This document shows positions 41,469 through 51,652 of a DNA stretch of 64,000 bases, in pieces. The stretch spans positions 176,958-240,957 of the forward strand of contig BCKQ01000010.1 of assembly GCA_001600695.1 (NCBI GenBank). Reading direction: 5' to 3'. Within the stretch, counting starts at the first letter, position 1. Every line of letters starts with the position of its first letter. This DNA comes from Ascoidea asiatica. Its lineage: Eukaryota; Ascomycota; Saccharomycetes; Ascoideales; Ascoideaceae. The notes under the pieces were generated by a model. That model was not told the origin of the DNA and made no database searches. It saw nothing but the letters and a program-made list of their open reading frames with translations. The translations under genes were made by a program, and so were the position numbers.

Positions 41469-43967
41469 TTAAACAGAACAATCATTATTTAAGTCGTTTA
41501 AATCATTTGAAGCTTGTAAATAATCAATTTTTTCAGTTTCATTAAGATTATTAAGTATGAATAATTCATTATCATTATCATTATCATTATATATTGGATT
41601 AAATAAAGGATTTTCATTATATTCATTTGAAATTAAATTTCCATTAACTGACTTTAAGAATTTATTGTAATATANATTATTATTCAAACCAACTGTTGAG
41701 AATTTTAAATCTGTATCCAAAGAACCTATACCATGATTACCATTTGGACTCAAAGTTAAAATACTTGAACCATTTTGAAAATTATTATAATTACTTTCAT
41801 AGTTATTTTCAAGATTATCAAAATTATTACTAATTGAGAATTTTTTTGATTTACTATTAATGACACTAACATTATAGTTTAATTCATAATTTTCATTAAT
41901 TTCATTTGATTTGAAATCAATTAGTAAATTATTATTTTCACTTTTATTAAAATTTATAAATAATTCATTAAATTCTAAAGATTTAAAATTAATTGATTTG
42001 AAAAAGTCTATTGAATTTAGTAATTTAAAAGAATCATCGAAAGTATCATAATTGAAATTATATTTTTTGAATAAATTATTAAAGTTAATTCTTTCTTCAT
42101 TACAAATTATAAAACTCAAAAATTTCTTATCGAAAGTTTCATATGAGATTAAAGATTTTGTATTAATATAACTTTCAACTAAAGTTATCTCATTTTCATT
42201 TTCATTTTCATTTTTTTTATCGTTGATTTTATTAATATTTGAATCAATAGAAATCATTTTAGAATTTTTTAAATTAATTGATTTTATAATTGAATTTTCC
42301 CAAATCAATAAATTACCACTAATTAATAAATTATTATTAATATCAGTATAGTGATTATTATTATTATTATAATTGAATTTATTTAAAATTTTAAATTCTA
42401 AAATATTTTTTTTATTTGAATGAATATTATTTAAAATCAAAGGTAAATAAACCGTTAAATCAAATTTGAAGTTATTTATATTATTATTTGAATTTGAATT
42501 TAAAACTTTATTCCATAAAGCAGGAGATAATTTACTTGAATTTATTAAAATTTTCAAATAATTTAAGTTAATTAATTTTTTATTTAAATAAATTTGAATT
42601 AAATTCATTGGGGAATCCAATGAAGAAAATTGATTATTTAAATTTAAGTTTAAGTTTAGTAATAATCTTGTTGAATTTAAGTTTAAATTGAAATTTGAAA
42701 TTAATAAATTTTTTTTTTTATTTTGAAAAATATTAATAATTTTATTTGGAGATTTATTGAAATTATTAAAAATTGATAAAGAATTATTAGAATTTAGGTA
42801 ATTAAAAGAAGAATCAAATGAATCACTTAAATCATAATAATTATTTAAATCAATTGAGTCATTAAAAGGAGTAGTATAATTATAATAATTTGCAATTAAA
42901 GATATATTAAAATAACCATTTAATCTATTATTAATTAAATTATCTAATTGAAAAATTAAATTTAAATTATTTGATTTTAATAAATTTAAAAATTCAGATT
43001 TCTTAATTAATTTTTGATAAGTTATAGTTGATTTTAAATTTGAATTCAAAGTAGGAGTTGAAATTTTCCAAATAAGAATATTATTTATAAATAAATTACC
43101 AAATCTATTATAATTAATACCATTATTTGAATTTATGATTAAATTTAATATAATATAATCACTATTAGTATTTAAAGTTGAATTATTAAGAATATTTAAG
43201 AATAAAGGTTTATTTAAAGAATTTTTAAAAGAAATATTTTTGAATAAAGTCTTTTGATTGATTAAAATTGAATTATTTAGAATATTATTTGAAATTATTG
43301 GAGTATTAATATCATAAATTTGATTAATATTGGAAAGATTAATAGTATTTATGNAATTATTTTGAAAATCTAAGAAAGAAGATTTATGATAATTATGAAA
43401 GAATTTAATATAATATCTTAATTTGAAATATGGAGGTAATCTTTGAAAAAAAGTTGTATAATTATTATTATTATTGTTATTAGAATCTATAGAATTGAAT
43501 CTTTGAGTATTTAAATATTCATTACCTAAGATTTGATTATTAAAATAACTATTTGAATTATCTTTATCGTTGAATTGAATTGGATTTTGAGCTTGGTGTT
43601 GATATTGATTTTGATATTGATNNTGATATTGATATTGATTATAATAAGTAATTAAATTTAAATTATAAGAATTTAAATAATTAAATTTGAAATCATTTAA
43701 TAATAAATTATTTAAAATTTGTAATTGATATAAAAATGAAGTTATAATTAAAGAAAAAAATAGTAATAAGATTGAATAAAATATCTTTTTTTTATTATTA
43801 ATTAATTTCTTTACAATATTTTTATTATCATTTTTATCAGTAATAATTTTATTAATTTTNTTGATTAATAATTGATTTTCAGTTAATAGATCATTTTGAG
43901 AAACTTTTTCATTATCATTATTATTGATTGAATTTTGATTAGAAGGACCTTGATTAGATTGATTCAT
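41469..43967 (-). CDS. PNGase A-type membrane protein, diverged copy 2
   Basis: Paralogue of the preceding gene with the same layout: cytosolic tail, one membrane segment (about 61-80), lumenal domain. Matching blocks include GINYNRFGNLFINN, IFQLDNLINNRLNGYFNISL and GNHGIGSLDTDLKFSTVGL. The canonical IWRTSTAEP of copy 1 is replaced by IWKISTPTL near residue 300, so a highly conserved family segment is lost. This copy may be catalytically altered or specialised. It has long Asn-rich loops and reads through 832 residues without a stop, so it is not an obvious pseudogene. The pair probably arose by old tandem duplication, since overall identity looks modest. Confidence 0.78.
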   Translation of the reverse strand: MNQSNQGPSNQNSINNNDNEKVSQNDLLTENQLLIXKINKIITDKNDNKNIVKKLINNKKKIFYSILLLFFSLIITSFLYQLQILNNLLLNDFKFNYLNSYNLNLITYYNQYQYXXQYQNQYQHQAQNPIQFNDKDNSNSYFNNQILGNEYLNTQRFNSIDSNNNNNNNYTTFFQRLPPYFKLRYYIKFFHNYHKSSFLDFQNNXINTINLSNINQIYDINTPIISNNILNNSILINQKTLFKNISFKNSLNKPLFLNILNNSTLNTNSDYIILNLIINSNNGINYNRFGNLFINNILIWKISTPTLNSNLKSTITYQKLIKKSEFLNLLKSNNLNLIFQLDNLINNRLNGYFNISLIANYYNYTTPFNDSIDLNNYYDLSDSFDSSFNYLNSNNSLSIFNNFNKSPNKIINIFQNKKKNLLISNFNLNLNSTRLLLNLNLNLNNQFSSLDSPMNLIQIYLNKKLINLNYLKILINSSKLSPALWNKVLNSNSNNNINNFKFDLTVYLPLILNNIHSNKKNILEFKILNKFNYNNNNNHYTDINNNLLISGNLLIWENSIIKSINLKNSKMISIDSNINKINDKKNENENENEITLVESYINTKSLISYETFDKKFLSFIICNEERINFNNLFKKYNFNYDTFDDSFKLLNSIDFFKSINFKSLEFNELFINFNKSENNNLLIDFKSNEINENYELNYNVSVINSKSKKFSISNNFDNLENNYESNYNNFQNGSSILTLSPNGNHGIGSLDTDLKFSTVGLNNNXYYNKFLKSVNGNLISNEYNENPLFNPIYNDNDNDNELFILNNLNETEKIDYLQASNDLNDLNNDCSV

Positions 43968-44010
43968 ATGGATTGTATTATATGAGTAAAGAACAGTTGA
44001 ATTAAATTAC

Positions 44011-44087
44011 AATTAATAATTAATAATCAATAATCAATAATCAATAAGAAATAAGAAATAAGAAATAAGAAATAAGAAATAAGAAAT
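44011..44087. repeat. Heptamer tandem repeat AATTAAT/AATCAAT/AAGAAAT x11
   Basis: Eleven units in strict 7-bp register: two AATTAAT, three AATCAAT and six AAGAAAT. It begins 44 bp upstream of the start codon of PNGase A copy 2, so it lies in the promoter or 5' leader. Confidence 0.92.
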
Positions 44088-44752
44088 AAAGAAGAATTAG
44101 AACTCAAGACACATTTGGAAAGAGGAAAGAAGTTGATGTATTTATATATTGATATCTTTGTAATAAGTATATGATTGAGTGAGATCTGTTTAGAAGTAGT
44201 ACTCCTGTGGTTCGTACGAGTAAATTGAATAAGCTCAAATGAATACTTTTTTACTTCTTCTTCTTCCTCCTCGTCCTTTTTTTTTCTTGGTTCTTTTCCT
44301 GTTTCTTTCCTGTTTCTTTCCTGTTTCTTTGAGGTTCTTTGCGCTTTTTGTGTTTTTGTTAGCAAATTGCAAATTCTCCTGGAGTTTTAGCAGCCTTCGC
44401 ACTTTTCGTAGCCAAAACGAGTGACGATGAGCGTTTAAAGGAGAAGAGCCCCGGAAACAGCGGGAGCCAGGGCTGGCGCGGAAGAAGTCGCCACCGGACG
44501 AGTTCCTCTTCTGCTGCCCAGGCACTGCCGGCTCGGCTGTCACGTGGTTCTTTCCCATAGTGGAACCGCAGGTGTTTGCTGAAACAGCCCTGCAGAAACA
44601 GAACACTTCTCCCTCTCCCTGTTAGGAAGTATCGGATCAGACCCATCCACACAAATGAATTTCAGTCAAATAAACAAACAGACAAAAGAGAAGTGAAAAA
44701 ATATTTATTGAGTTACAAGTGAATGAGAATGAATTGGTAATGAGAATTGAAT

Positions 44753-44822
44753 AAGAAATAGGAAATGGAAAATAGAAAATAGGAAATAGGAAATAGGAAA
44801 TAGGAAATAGGAAATAGGAAAT
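44753..44822. repeat. Heptamer tandem repeat AGGAAAT x10
   Basis: Ten 7-bp units, mostly AGGAAAT, with AAGAAAT, GGAAAAT and AGAAAAT variants at the left. The unit is close to that of the 44011 array. It is near the 3' end of ELP4. Confidence 0.92.
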
Positions 44823-44904
44823 GAGTAATAAAAAGAATGTTTAATCGTATCTGTCGTAGCTTTATTCTTCTTCTTATTCTTCTAATTCTTCTTATTCTCT
44901 TCAT

Positions 44905-45527
44905 CTAAAGGCAGTCAACCAAATTCCAGTCTTCAATTTCAAAGTTTCTTTTACTTATCTTATAACAATATTCATTTAATTTAATAACATTATTACCTTT
45001 GTCATTTGATAGATTATTAATCTTTAAAATATTTAAAAATCCTTGGTATCCACTATTATTATTATTATTATTATTACTTTTATTATCACTTTTATTATCA
45101 CTTTTATTACTATCTGATACATTTTGTTGAGAATAAATCTTATTCAAATAATTAATTAAATTATTATCAAAGGGATCAATTTCAATTATTGTATCAAATA
45201 TAAAATTCTTAATAAATGATATAAATGATTTACTTTTAACTTCTGATAAATGATTTAAATTAATTGATGATAATAATAATAATTTTCTATTTTTTTTCTT
45301 ATTTTTTATTAATTCTTTTAACATTATTAAAAATTTTATAATTATTTCATTATTATAAAATCCAATAATATTTGATGAATTATAATATATTGGATTTAAT
45401 AAATTTGGTAAAATTATTTTAATTAATTTAAATTTATTTATATTTGTTTGAAAATTTATAATTTTTTTTAAATTTTTAAAAAAAACTTCTAAATCTTCAT
45501 TTAATTCAATAAATGTTATATCCTCAC

Positions 45528-45578
<51 letters not shown>

Positions 45579-46278
45579 TAATAATATCTATTTCATTGGA
45601 CAAATCTAATTTACTACAATACATATCATTATCCATTTCATTACTCTTGCTCTTATTATTATTGTTATTATTATCTTTTGTATTTGAATAATTTTGATAT
45701 CTCCAAGCAATCTTTAAATCAGTTCGTTGATCAATATTAGAATCTTTATTAATTAAGTTTTGTATAGATAANTCATTTTCAATTTCTTTAAATTTATTTA
45801 ATTTATCTAAATTTTTTTGATTTTTTTTACTTTTTTTATTAATATAATTATTTGGTAATTTAGAAAATTCATTAATTAAATTACAATTTTTATTTGGTAT
45901 AATTATAATTATATGATTAATTTTTTTCTTAAAATAATTATTTTGTAAAATTGATTGTGATAAAAAAAATTTAATTAAAATTTTATTAATTTCATTATTT
46001 TTTTTTTCAATAATTAAATTTAATGAATTTAAATTATATCCTCCATGAATTAATTTTAAATCTAAATTTTTATTACCAGAACTTAAACATTTTAAATTTG
46101 AATTTATAATTGAATTTCTTAAACATTTATTCATCTCCATTTCATTTAATCTATCTTCCTCATTTTCTTCCTTATTTTCTGGAGGTCCTTCATTAGGAAA
46201 TCTATTGGATATAACTCTTTTAGAGACATTAGGTACTATTCTTCTCTTCACCACTGGACTTCTATTAACACCACTCAT
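44905..46278 (-). CDS. ELP4: Elongator complex subunit ELP4
   Basis: RecA-like subunit of the Elp4-Elp5-Elp6 ring of Elongator, which is needed for cm5/mcm5 modification of wobble uridine in tRNA. Motifs in family order: an N-terminal GLPSLD-like segment (CLSSGNKNLDLKLIHGGYNL, about 62-82), the hydrophobic strand and helix that follow, and LKIAWRYQ (about 180), a strong Elp4 signature. The C-terminal end has YCYKISKRNFEIEDWNL, matching the family end. As in other Elp4 proteins there is no intact Walker A. Long poly-Asn runs interrupt the middle. The gene diverges from FYV7 across a 298-bp spacer, and its leader starts in a 10-bp tandem repeat. Confidence 0.87.
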
Positions 46279-46280
46279 TG

Positions 46281-46318
46281 TATTATATTGTATTATATTG
46301 TATTATATTGTATTATAA
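46281..46318. repeat. 10-bp tandem repeat TATTATATTG
   Basis: Three perfect TATTATATTG units and a partial fourth (TATTATAATC) lie immediately upstream of the ELP4 start codon, so they are probably in its 5' leader or core promoter. Confidence 0.9.
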
Positions 46319-46404
46319 TCTTCTCTTTTCTGTTGATTCAATATCTTTTCATTTCTTTCTTCTGTTATTCTTTTGCCTCCTTCTTTTGATTCTGTGTTCT
46401 TCGG

Positions 46405-46419
46405 TGATGAAAATTTGAA
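46405..46419. promoter_or_regulatory. RRPE-like element between ELP4 and FYV7
   Basis: TGAAAATTT resembles the RRPE element (TGAAAAATTT) that Stb3 recognises before ribosome-biogenesis genes in yeast. It lies about 160 bp before FYV7, an rRNA-processing gene. The match is short and AT-rich sequence can produce it by chance. Confidence 0.25.
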
Positions 46420-46576
46420 GTGGCGGGTAACCCTGCCTTTTGGCTACTTCTCTACTTGATAATGTGATACTCGAGTACTTTACTTTACTTTGCTATTTAC
46501 TGAAGAAGACAAAAAAGTGATCAATAAAGAAGTAAAGAAGTAAAGAAACAAAGAAACAAAGAAGTAAAGAAGTAAA

Positions 46577-47128
46577 ATGGTTAATTACAATAATAGATAT
46601 AATAATAGCAACAACTATAATGGTAAAGGAAGATACAACAACAAAGATAAATTCAAATATCAAGATAGATACTTAATCAAACGTAAAGAAATTGAATATA
46701 ATCTTATACAGAAAAGTAAATTGAAAAAAAATTATCTAAAATTACTAAAAAATGAAAATGAATTAAATTATTATAATAATGATACAAATAATAATTCAAG
46801 TAATAGTAATACGTATTCAAATGATAAAGACCTAAAAGATGGTAATGAAGATAATAAAGAGAAAAAACAAATTATTACTTATGAGGATAGAGTGAAAAAA
46901 ATTAAAGAAAGAAAAGAAATGAAAAAAAATGAAAAAAGATTAAATGAACTTAAATTTAAGAAAATTTATGAAAATAAATTAAATAGAAGAACTAAATATA
47001 AAGAAATTTTTACAAATAAAAATTTTAAAACTAAAAAAGGTCAGCCTTTAATGGGTCCAAGAATTAATAAATTATTAGATAAAATCCAAGAAAATTATTC
47101 AAAAGAATCAAAAGACTCTAATCACTAA
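46577..47128 (+). CDS. FYV7: rRNA-processing protein FYV7
   Basis: Small basic nucleolar protein of the Fyv7 family, required for 18S rRNA maturation. After an Asn/Tyr-rich, Lys/Arg-rich N-terminus, the family pattern appears as LIKRKEIEYNLIQKSKLKKNY, a Lys/Arg/Glu coiled-coil-like helix (about 95-145), and the distinctive end TKKGQPLMGPRI followed by NKLLDKIQ. At 183 residues it is near the usual size (yeast 151), with an Asn/Ser-rich insert at about 65-85. Confidence 0.83.
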   Translation: MVNYNNRYNNSNNYNGKGRYNNKDKFKYQDRYLIKRKEIEYNLIQKSKLKKNYLKLLKNENELNYYNNDTNNNSSNSNTYSNDKDLKDGNEDNKEKKQIITYEDRVKKIKERKEMKKNEKRLNELKFKKIYENKLNRRTKYKEIFTNKNFKTKKGQPLMGPRINKLLDKIQENYSKESKDSNH

Positions 47129-47410
47129 TACATTCTATACTACTTTAAATATTATATATCTTAATCTATATTATATTCAATATCATTTATTCACCATTTA
47201 TTCATCATTTACTCATTATCTTTATTATTATTATTATTATCATTAATTTAAAAAATAATAATAAATTTTTATTTTTTAACAGCGTGAAACCAAACATGCG
47301 GAAGNCCTGAGGGCAANGTCAGGTGACTTCTATGTAGCCACTTTATTGGGAACTCTAATAATTTTAACAATTAGTGTATTAAACTAATATTTGCAAATGT
47401 CCAGAAAAAT

Positions 47411-47483
47411 GCCTTTATGGCCAAGTTGGTAAGGCACCTCACTAGTAATGAGGAGATCGTCTGTTCGAATCAGGCTGAAGGCA
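47411..47483 (+). tRNA. tRNA-Thr (anticodon AGT)
   Basis: A 73-nt cloverleaf without intron. The acceptor stem GCCTTTA pairs with TGAAGGC (one G-U) and the discriminator is A. The D-arm contains GCCAAGTTGGTAAGGC. The anticodon stem CCTCA/TGAGG carries loop CTAGTAA with anticodon AGT. The T-arm is GTCTG-TTCGAAT-CAGGC. It is very similar to yeast tRNA-Thr(AGT). A T5 run follows directly. Confidence 0.97.
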
Positions 47484-47488
47484 TTTTT
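47484..47488 (+). terminator. Pol III terminator of tRNA-Thr
   Basis: TTTTT immediately after the discriminator base. Confidence 0.85.
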
Positions 47489-47901
47489 ATACTTTATAGT
47501 TGTTTTTTTATATTTTTTCTACTTCAACTCCTGACAGAGACCACTTTTATGGGTTTTCTTTTTTTTTTTTTTTTTTTTGGTTCTGGCTGTTGTGCTTACG
47601 TAATTGCTGACTGGCTGAGACTGAATTTGTTGTTAACTTCTTTTACAGAATAAATATTAATTAAATGTACAAATAAATATTAGAATAAATATCAATCAAT
47701 TATTTGATCAATCATTTATTCAATCAACTGTTAATCCTTTTGGAATATACTTTGATTCAAATATAAGTGATTCATTGATAATATTATATATATTATTCAT
47801 ATTCTTTTGTTTCGTATTATTAGATCTTTAATATACACTTTATCTCGAAAGAATCATCAAAAACAAAAAAATATATATCAAAATATATAAAAATATATAA
47901 A
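47484..47901. other. Spacer tRNA-Thr to RUD3
   Basis: It holds the tRNA terminator, a long T run near 47548-47578 and the AT-rich RUD3 promoter. I see no further gene. Confidence 0.5.
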
Positions 47902-49536
47902 ATGACAAGGAAATCAAAAAAATCAAATAAGAGAAAAAGTAATAAAGATTCTTTATCCAATAAAGAATATTCTTCTAATCTGGATTTAGATTCAATTCTG
48001 GATAAGGATATAGATAATGATATAGATAATGATATAGATAATGATATAGATAATGATCCTATTAAAGATAGTAATGAAGATATCACTAATGATATTGATA
48101 CTAATAGTAATAAAGAAATAGAAAATAACTCATTTGAAATCAGTAATAATGATAATAATAAACAAATTATAGAGGAAAATATAATATCGAATCAATCAAT
48201 TAATCAACTTGAAAATATTAAAAATAATAATTTAAGTGATAATAAAGAAAATGAAAAAGATAAAAAAATAAATGAACTTACTGAAAAATTAGATAATTTA
48301 ACCTTACAATTATCTGAAAGGGATAAATTAATTAATGATTTCAGTAATAATAATGATAATAATAATAACAATAATGACAATAATAATGACAATAGTCAAA
48401 TTGAAAATGATAAAATTATTGCACTTAATAAAAATTTAATTGAAATAACAAATGAAAAGGATAAATATCAATCTCAATATAATTCTTTATTAAATAAATT
48501 ATCTTCAATGAAATCAATTTTTCATAATATGAAAACTTCTCAAATTGAGTTAAATAATTTGAAAATTGAATTAAAAGATAAAAATAATTTAATTATTGAA
48601 AAAAATGATATTATAGAAAATTTAAAAAATTCAATAAAGTTAAATGAAAATGAAATTATAAATANTAAAAATGAAATTTTAAATCTTAAAAAAAATTTGA
48701 ATATTTCAAATAATTCAATTCAAGATTATTTAATTTTAATTGATGAAAATAAAGTTTTAATTAATAATTTAAATAATCAAATTATTAATATAAAAAATAT
48801 CAATAATGAAAAAAATTCTCAAATTAAAAATTTAAATTTAAAAATTAATGAATTATTAAATGATTTAAATAATTTAAATTTTGAAAAAAATGATTTGATT
48901 AAAAATAATCAATTTAAATTAAATGATTTAAATTCAAATTTAAAAAATCTTAATTTAAAAAATAATAATTTAAATAATCAAATCTTAAATTTAAATAAAG
49001 ATTTATCTGAAAAAGATTTAAAAATCTCAAAATTAATAAAATTTGAAAAAGAAATTAAAGAAAAACAATTAATTATTGGTAAATTAAGACATGAAGCAAT
49101 AATTTTAAATGAACATTTAACAAAAGCTTTAAAAAAATTACAAGAATTTGAATCTTTAAAAAATTCAAATGTTGATAAAGAATTAATCTCAAATTTATTC
49201 TTAAAATTTGTTACTTTACAAAGAGGAGATACTAAAAAATTCGAAGTTTTAAGATTGATTTCAAGTTATCTAAATTGGAATCAAAATCAACAAATTCAAG
49301 CAGGTTTAATTCATGGTGTAATAAATAATAATCCTCCAAATAATTCCCCAAATAATAATAATAATACAGATAAAAATAATATAGATAAAAATGACCCTTC
49401 AAATGATTCAAATAATAATTCTAATATAACAAGTCCTAAAAGAAGTTTTAGTGGAATGTTATTAAATGAATCAAAAGAAAGTTTTGCTTCATTATGGACT
49501 GAATTTTTAGAAAAAGAATCAACTCCAAAAAAATAA
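47902..49536 (+). CDS. RUD3: cis-Golgi golgin RUD3 (GRAB domain)
   Basis: Coiled-coil tether of the cis-Golgi, homologous to GMAP-210, which binds Arf1 through a C-terminal GRAB domain. After an acidic Lys/Ser/Asp-rich head, heptad-like Leu/Asn/Lys coiled coil spans about residues 120-420. The GRAB domain at about 424-470 is clear (ISNLFLKFVTLQRGDTKKFEV, then LRLISSYLNWNQNQQIQAGL). The tail SFASLWTEFLEKES is also typical of Rud3. Length 544 compares with 484 in yeast. The head contains a perfect 12-bp, four-copy repeat encoding DIDN (48007-48054). Confidence 0.87.
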   Translation: MTRKSKKSNKRKSNKDSLSNKEYSSNLDLDSILDKDIDNDIDNDIDNDIDNDPIKDSNEDITNDIDTNSNKEIENNSFEISNNDNNKQIIEENIISNQSINQLENIKNNNLSDNKENEKDKKINELTEKLDNLTLQLSERDKLINDFSNNNDNNNNNNDNNNDNSQIENDKIIALNKNLIEITNEKDKYQSQYNSLLNKLSSMKSIFHNMKTSQIELNNLKIELKDKNNLIIEKNDIIENLKNSIKLNENEIINXKNEILNLKKNLNISNNSIQDYLILIDENKVLINNLNNQIINIKNINNEKNSQIKNLNLKINELLNDLNNLNFEKNDLIKNNQFKLNDLNSNLKNLNLKNNNLNNQILNLNKDLSEKDLKISKLIKFEKEIKEKQLIIGKLRHEAIILNEHLTKALKKLQEFESLKNSNVDKELISNLFLKFVTLQRGDTKKFEVLRLISSYLNWNQNQQIQAGLIHGVINNNPPNNSPNNNNNTDKNNIDKNDPSNDSNNNSNITSPKRSFSGMLLNESKESFASLWTEFLEKESTPKK

Positions 49537-49930
49537 TAAATTTTAAAATATTAACTAGAGGATTTAATTTTTTTTTTTTTTTTGCTCTTATATTCAAAAA
49601 ATAATTCTTAGACTAATGCTTTTTTATATGAACTTGTCAAAGTTTTATATTTTTATTTCTTTAAAATCATTTATTCATATAATTTATATCGTTTTCAGGA
49701 TCATAAATAATATATCAATAATACTCATTGGGTTTGTTCATTTTTATAATTATTTTCTTTACAATAAATTTTTATTCAAGTTATTTCCAAAGTTAATTTA
49801 TTTCATATTTAAGTTTTACCATATTTAAAATCAAAAGTCATATCAAAAAGAAAGAAAAAAAACAAAAGAAAAAAAGACAGTTATATATACATAAAAAGAA
49901 AATTTTTGTAAAAAAACATAAATAAATCAC
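49537..49930. other. Convergent spacer RUD3 / PBR1
   Basis: This spacer lies between converging 3' ends, with a T14-type run near 49568-49582 and A-rich sequence at 49845-49930. A short frame at 49616-49828 is hydrophobic and compositionally biased; I do not annotate it. Confidence 0.5.
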
Positions 49931-51652
49931 CTAAAAATACAATGAAAGTATAAAGTTTTTTGTTGAATAATAGCCTAAAAACCAACTTATTAAAGAATTA
50001 GGTAAATATAAACCAAAATAATCATAAATCCTTGCACCTTTTCCGCAATATACAGTTTTCATATCACTATTATAATTAATTTTAATTTCTCTTGATTCAT
50101 CATTTTGTAAATCTGGGTTCTTACTAGTTGAATTTTTTGAATCATTAGGATTCGTTTGTTCTTTTAGATCTTTTGAATCTTTTGATTTTTTTGAACTTTT
50201 CTTATTCGACTCTTTTAAGTCATTATGTTTACATTTTGAATTTGATTTTACATCACTATACAACAAATCAAATATTTTATAATGTAAATATCTTAAACTT
50301 GTACCTTTTGAAAAATTAGAATTATTATTTGAAATTTTTTTTGAAATTTTTTTGAAATTATTTGAGTAAATTTTTCTAACTGAATCATTCCAGGATAATA
50401 AATCTGCATTAATATTATTTTCAATTGATTTTTTATTATTTGAAGAAATTGAAGAGGAATTATTTGAAATATCGAAAGAACCTAATTTCAAGTTGATAAA
50501 AGAGATTGAATTGGAATTTGATTGATTTGAAAGTTCTCTTGATAAAATTTTGAAAACAATTTGTAAAGAATTTAAACAAATTGATTCAATTGAATTAAAA
50601 GGTAAATTTAATGAAGAAATTATTGAAGGAGTTAATAAAATAAATTTAGTTTTTGAAATTGAAGAAACTGAAGATAAATTTTCTTTTTTTTTGAAAATTA
50701 AATTATTCTGTCTAATGATTTCAAGAAAATTATTTGAGAATAAAGTTAAAGGTAATAATAATTTTGAGTTAAAATTTGAAGACCAATCTTTTAAATTAAT
50801 TGATTCAATTGGACCTTTTGGGTAATATAAATCAGGTATTACTAAGACTCCAATGATTTTAAGATAATAATTATTTAATTTATTGAAATTTTTCATTGAT
50901 TTGTTATTATTGAAAATTAAAGATTGAGGAGAATTAATGAATTTTTTGAAATTATTGATTTGTAATTGTAAGTCATCTAGAGAATTTGTATTTGAAATTT
51001 GTAAAGGTCTTATATCATGAGAATTTTCATTATGAATATATTGTAATTCTTTATCGTTCATTGAAGTTATATAGATAATAAAACCTCTTTTTTCAAGATC
51101 TAAAGCAATTAATCTAATTAAAGATTCTAATGGAGAGCCAATGATGATTATAACATCAGTTCTGATACCATTTGATAATTTATTTGCTCTTCTTTTTTCT
51201 AAATCATTTTTAGAATAATTGATCTTCTTGTTATTGAAAAAAATTGGTATACCAAATATAGTAATTTTTTTCGAATCTTCAATATAATAATTATAAGTTG
51301 CAATAGTTGAAATTCCAATTATTGAAATGCCTAAGATTAAAGAAATTGTTTTTCTATTTTTAATAAGAAATCTTGTTAAATTATTATGATTATTATAATT
51401 GATATTATTTTGATTATTATTGATATTTTGAAGATCAATAATTGGTGGCTGGTTTAGTGTAGAATTTTTTTGTAAACCAACAGNAGATAAGATCTTATTC
51501 TTAGATTTATAGCAAAAATCTACAATACTTGATTTTGATGATTGAACAGTTTCATTATTTTGAATTGAAGTTATAGAATTATGAACAAAATTTGTTGTCT
51601 TATTTTGAATATCATTAACAAATTCTAATGTTTTATCTATTGGATCATTCAT
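49931..51652 (-). CDS. PBR1: DUF1776 / PBR1-like membrane oxidoreductase-fold protein
   Basis: Resembles the DUF1776 family (yeast YNL181W/Pbr1), related to short-chain dehydrogenases but poorly characterised. The N-terminus is hydrophilic with one membrane segment at about 98-117 (SLILGISIIGISTIATY). A Rossmann-like region follows: TDVIIIIGSPLESLIRLIALDLEKRGFIIYIT (about 158-190), in which the usual GxxxGxG is replaced by GSPLES. IIGVLVIPDLYYPKGPIE (about 265-285), WNDSVRKIY and CGKGARIYDYFGLYLP near the end also fit. The length (573) exceeds the yeast protein (407) through Asn/Ser-rich insertions. The assignment is by pattern; reaction unknown. Confidence 0.65.
   Translation of the reverse strand: MNDPIDKTLEFVNDIQNKTTNFVHNSITSIQNNETVQSSKSSIVDFCYKSKNKILSXVGLQKNSTLNQPPIIDLQNINNNQNNINYNNHNNLTRFLIKNRKTISLILGISIIGISTIATYNYYIEDSKKITIFGIPIFFNNKKINYSKNDLEKRRANKLSNGIRTDVIIIIGSPLESLIRLIALDLEKRGFIIYITSMNDKELQYIHNENSHDIRPLQISNTNSLDDLQLQINNFKKFINSPQSLIFNNNKSMKNFNKLNNYYLKIIGVLVIPDLYYPKGPIESINLKDWSSNFNSKLLLPLTLFSNNFLEIIRQNNLIFKKKENLSSVSSISKTKFILLTPSIISSLNLPFNSIESICLNSLQIVFKILSRELSNQSNSNSISFINLKLGSFDISNNSSSISSNNKKSIENNINADLLSWNDSVRKIYSNNFKKISKKISNNNSNFSKGTSLRYLHYKIFDLLYSDVKSNSKCKHNDLKESNKKSSKKSKDSKDLKEQTNPNDSKNSTSKNPDLQNDESREIKINYNSDMKTVYCGKGARIYDYFGLYLPNSLISWFLGYYSTKNFILSLYF

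Larger units (their letters stand above)
43968..44904. other. Promoter region of PNGase A copy 2 with GC island
   Basis: A spacer between two leftward genes (ELP4 3' end and PNGase A copy 2 5' end). A strongly GC-rich block at about 44395-44650 is flanked by two heptamer microsatellites (44011-44087 and 44753-44822) and TTC-rich sequence at 44250-44340. Open frames on both strands across the block have no recognisable domain. Confidence 0.6.

Noticed and set aside
44235-44652. Frames over the 44.4-44.6 kb GC island
   Set aside because: Present on both strands, rich in Arg/Lys/Glu from TTC/GAA repeats, no family match.
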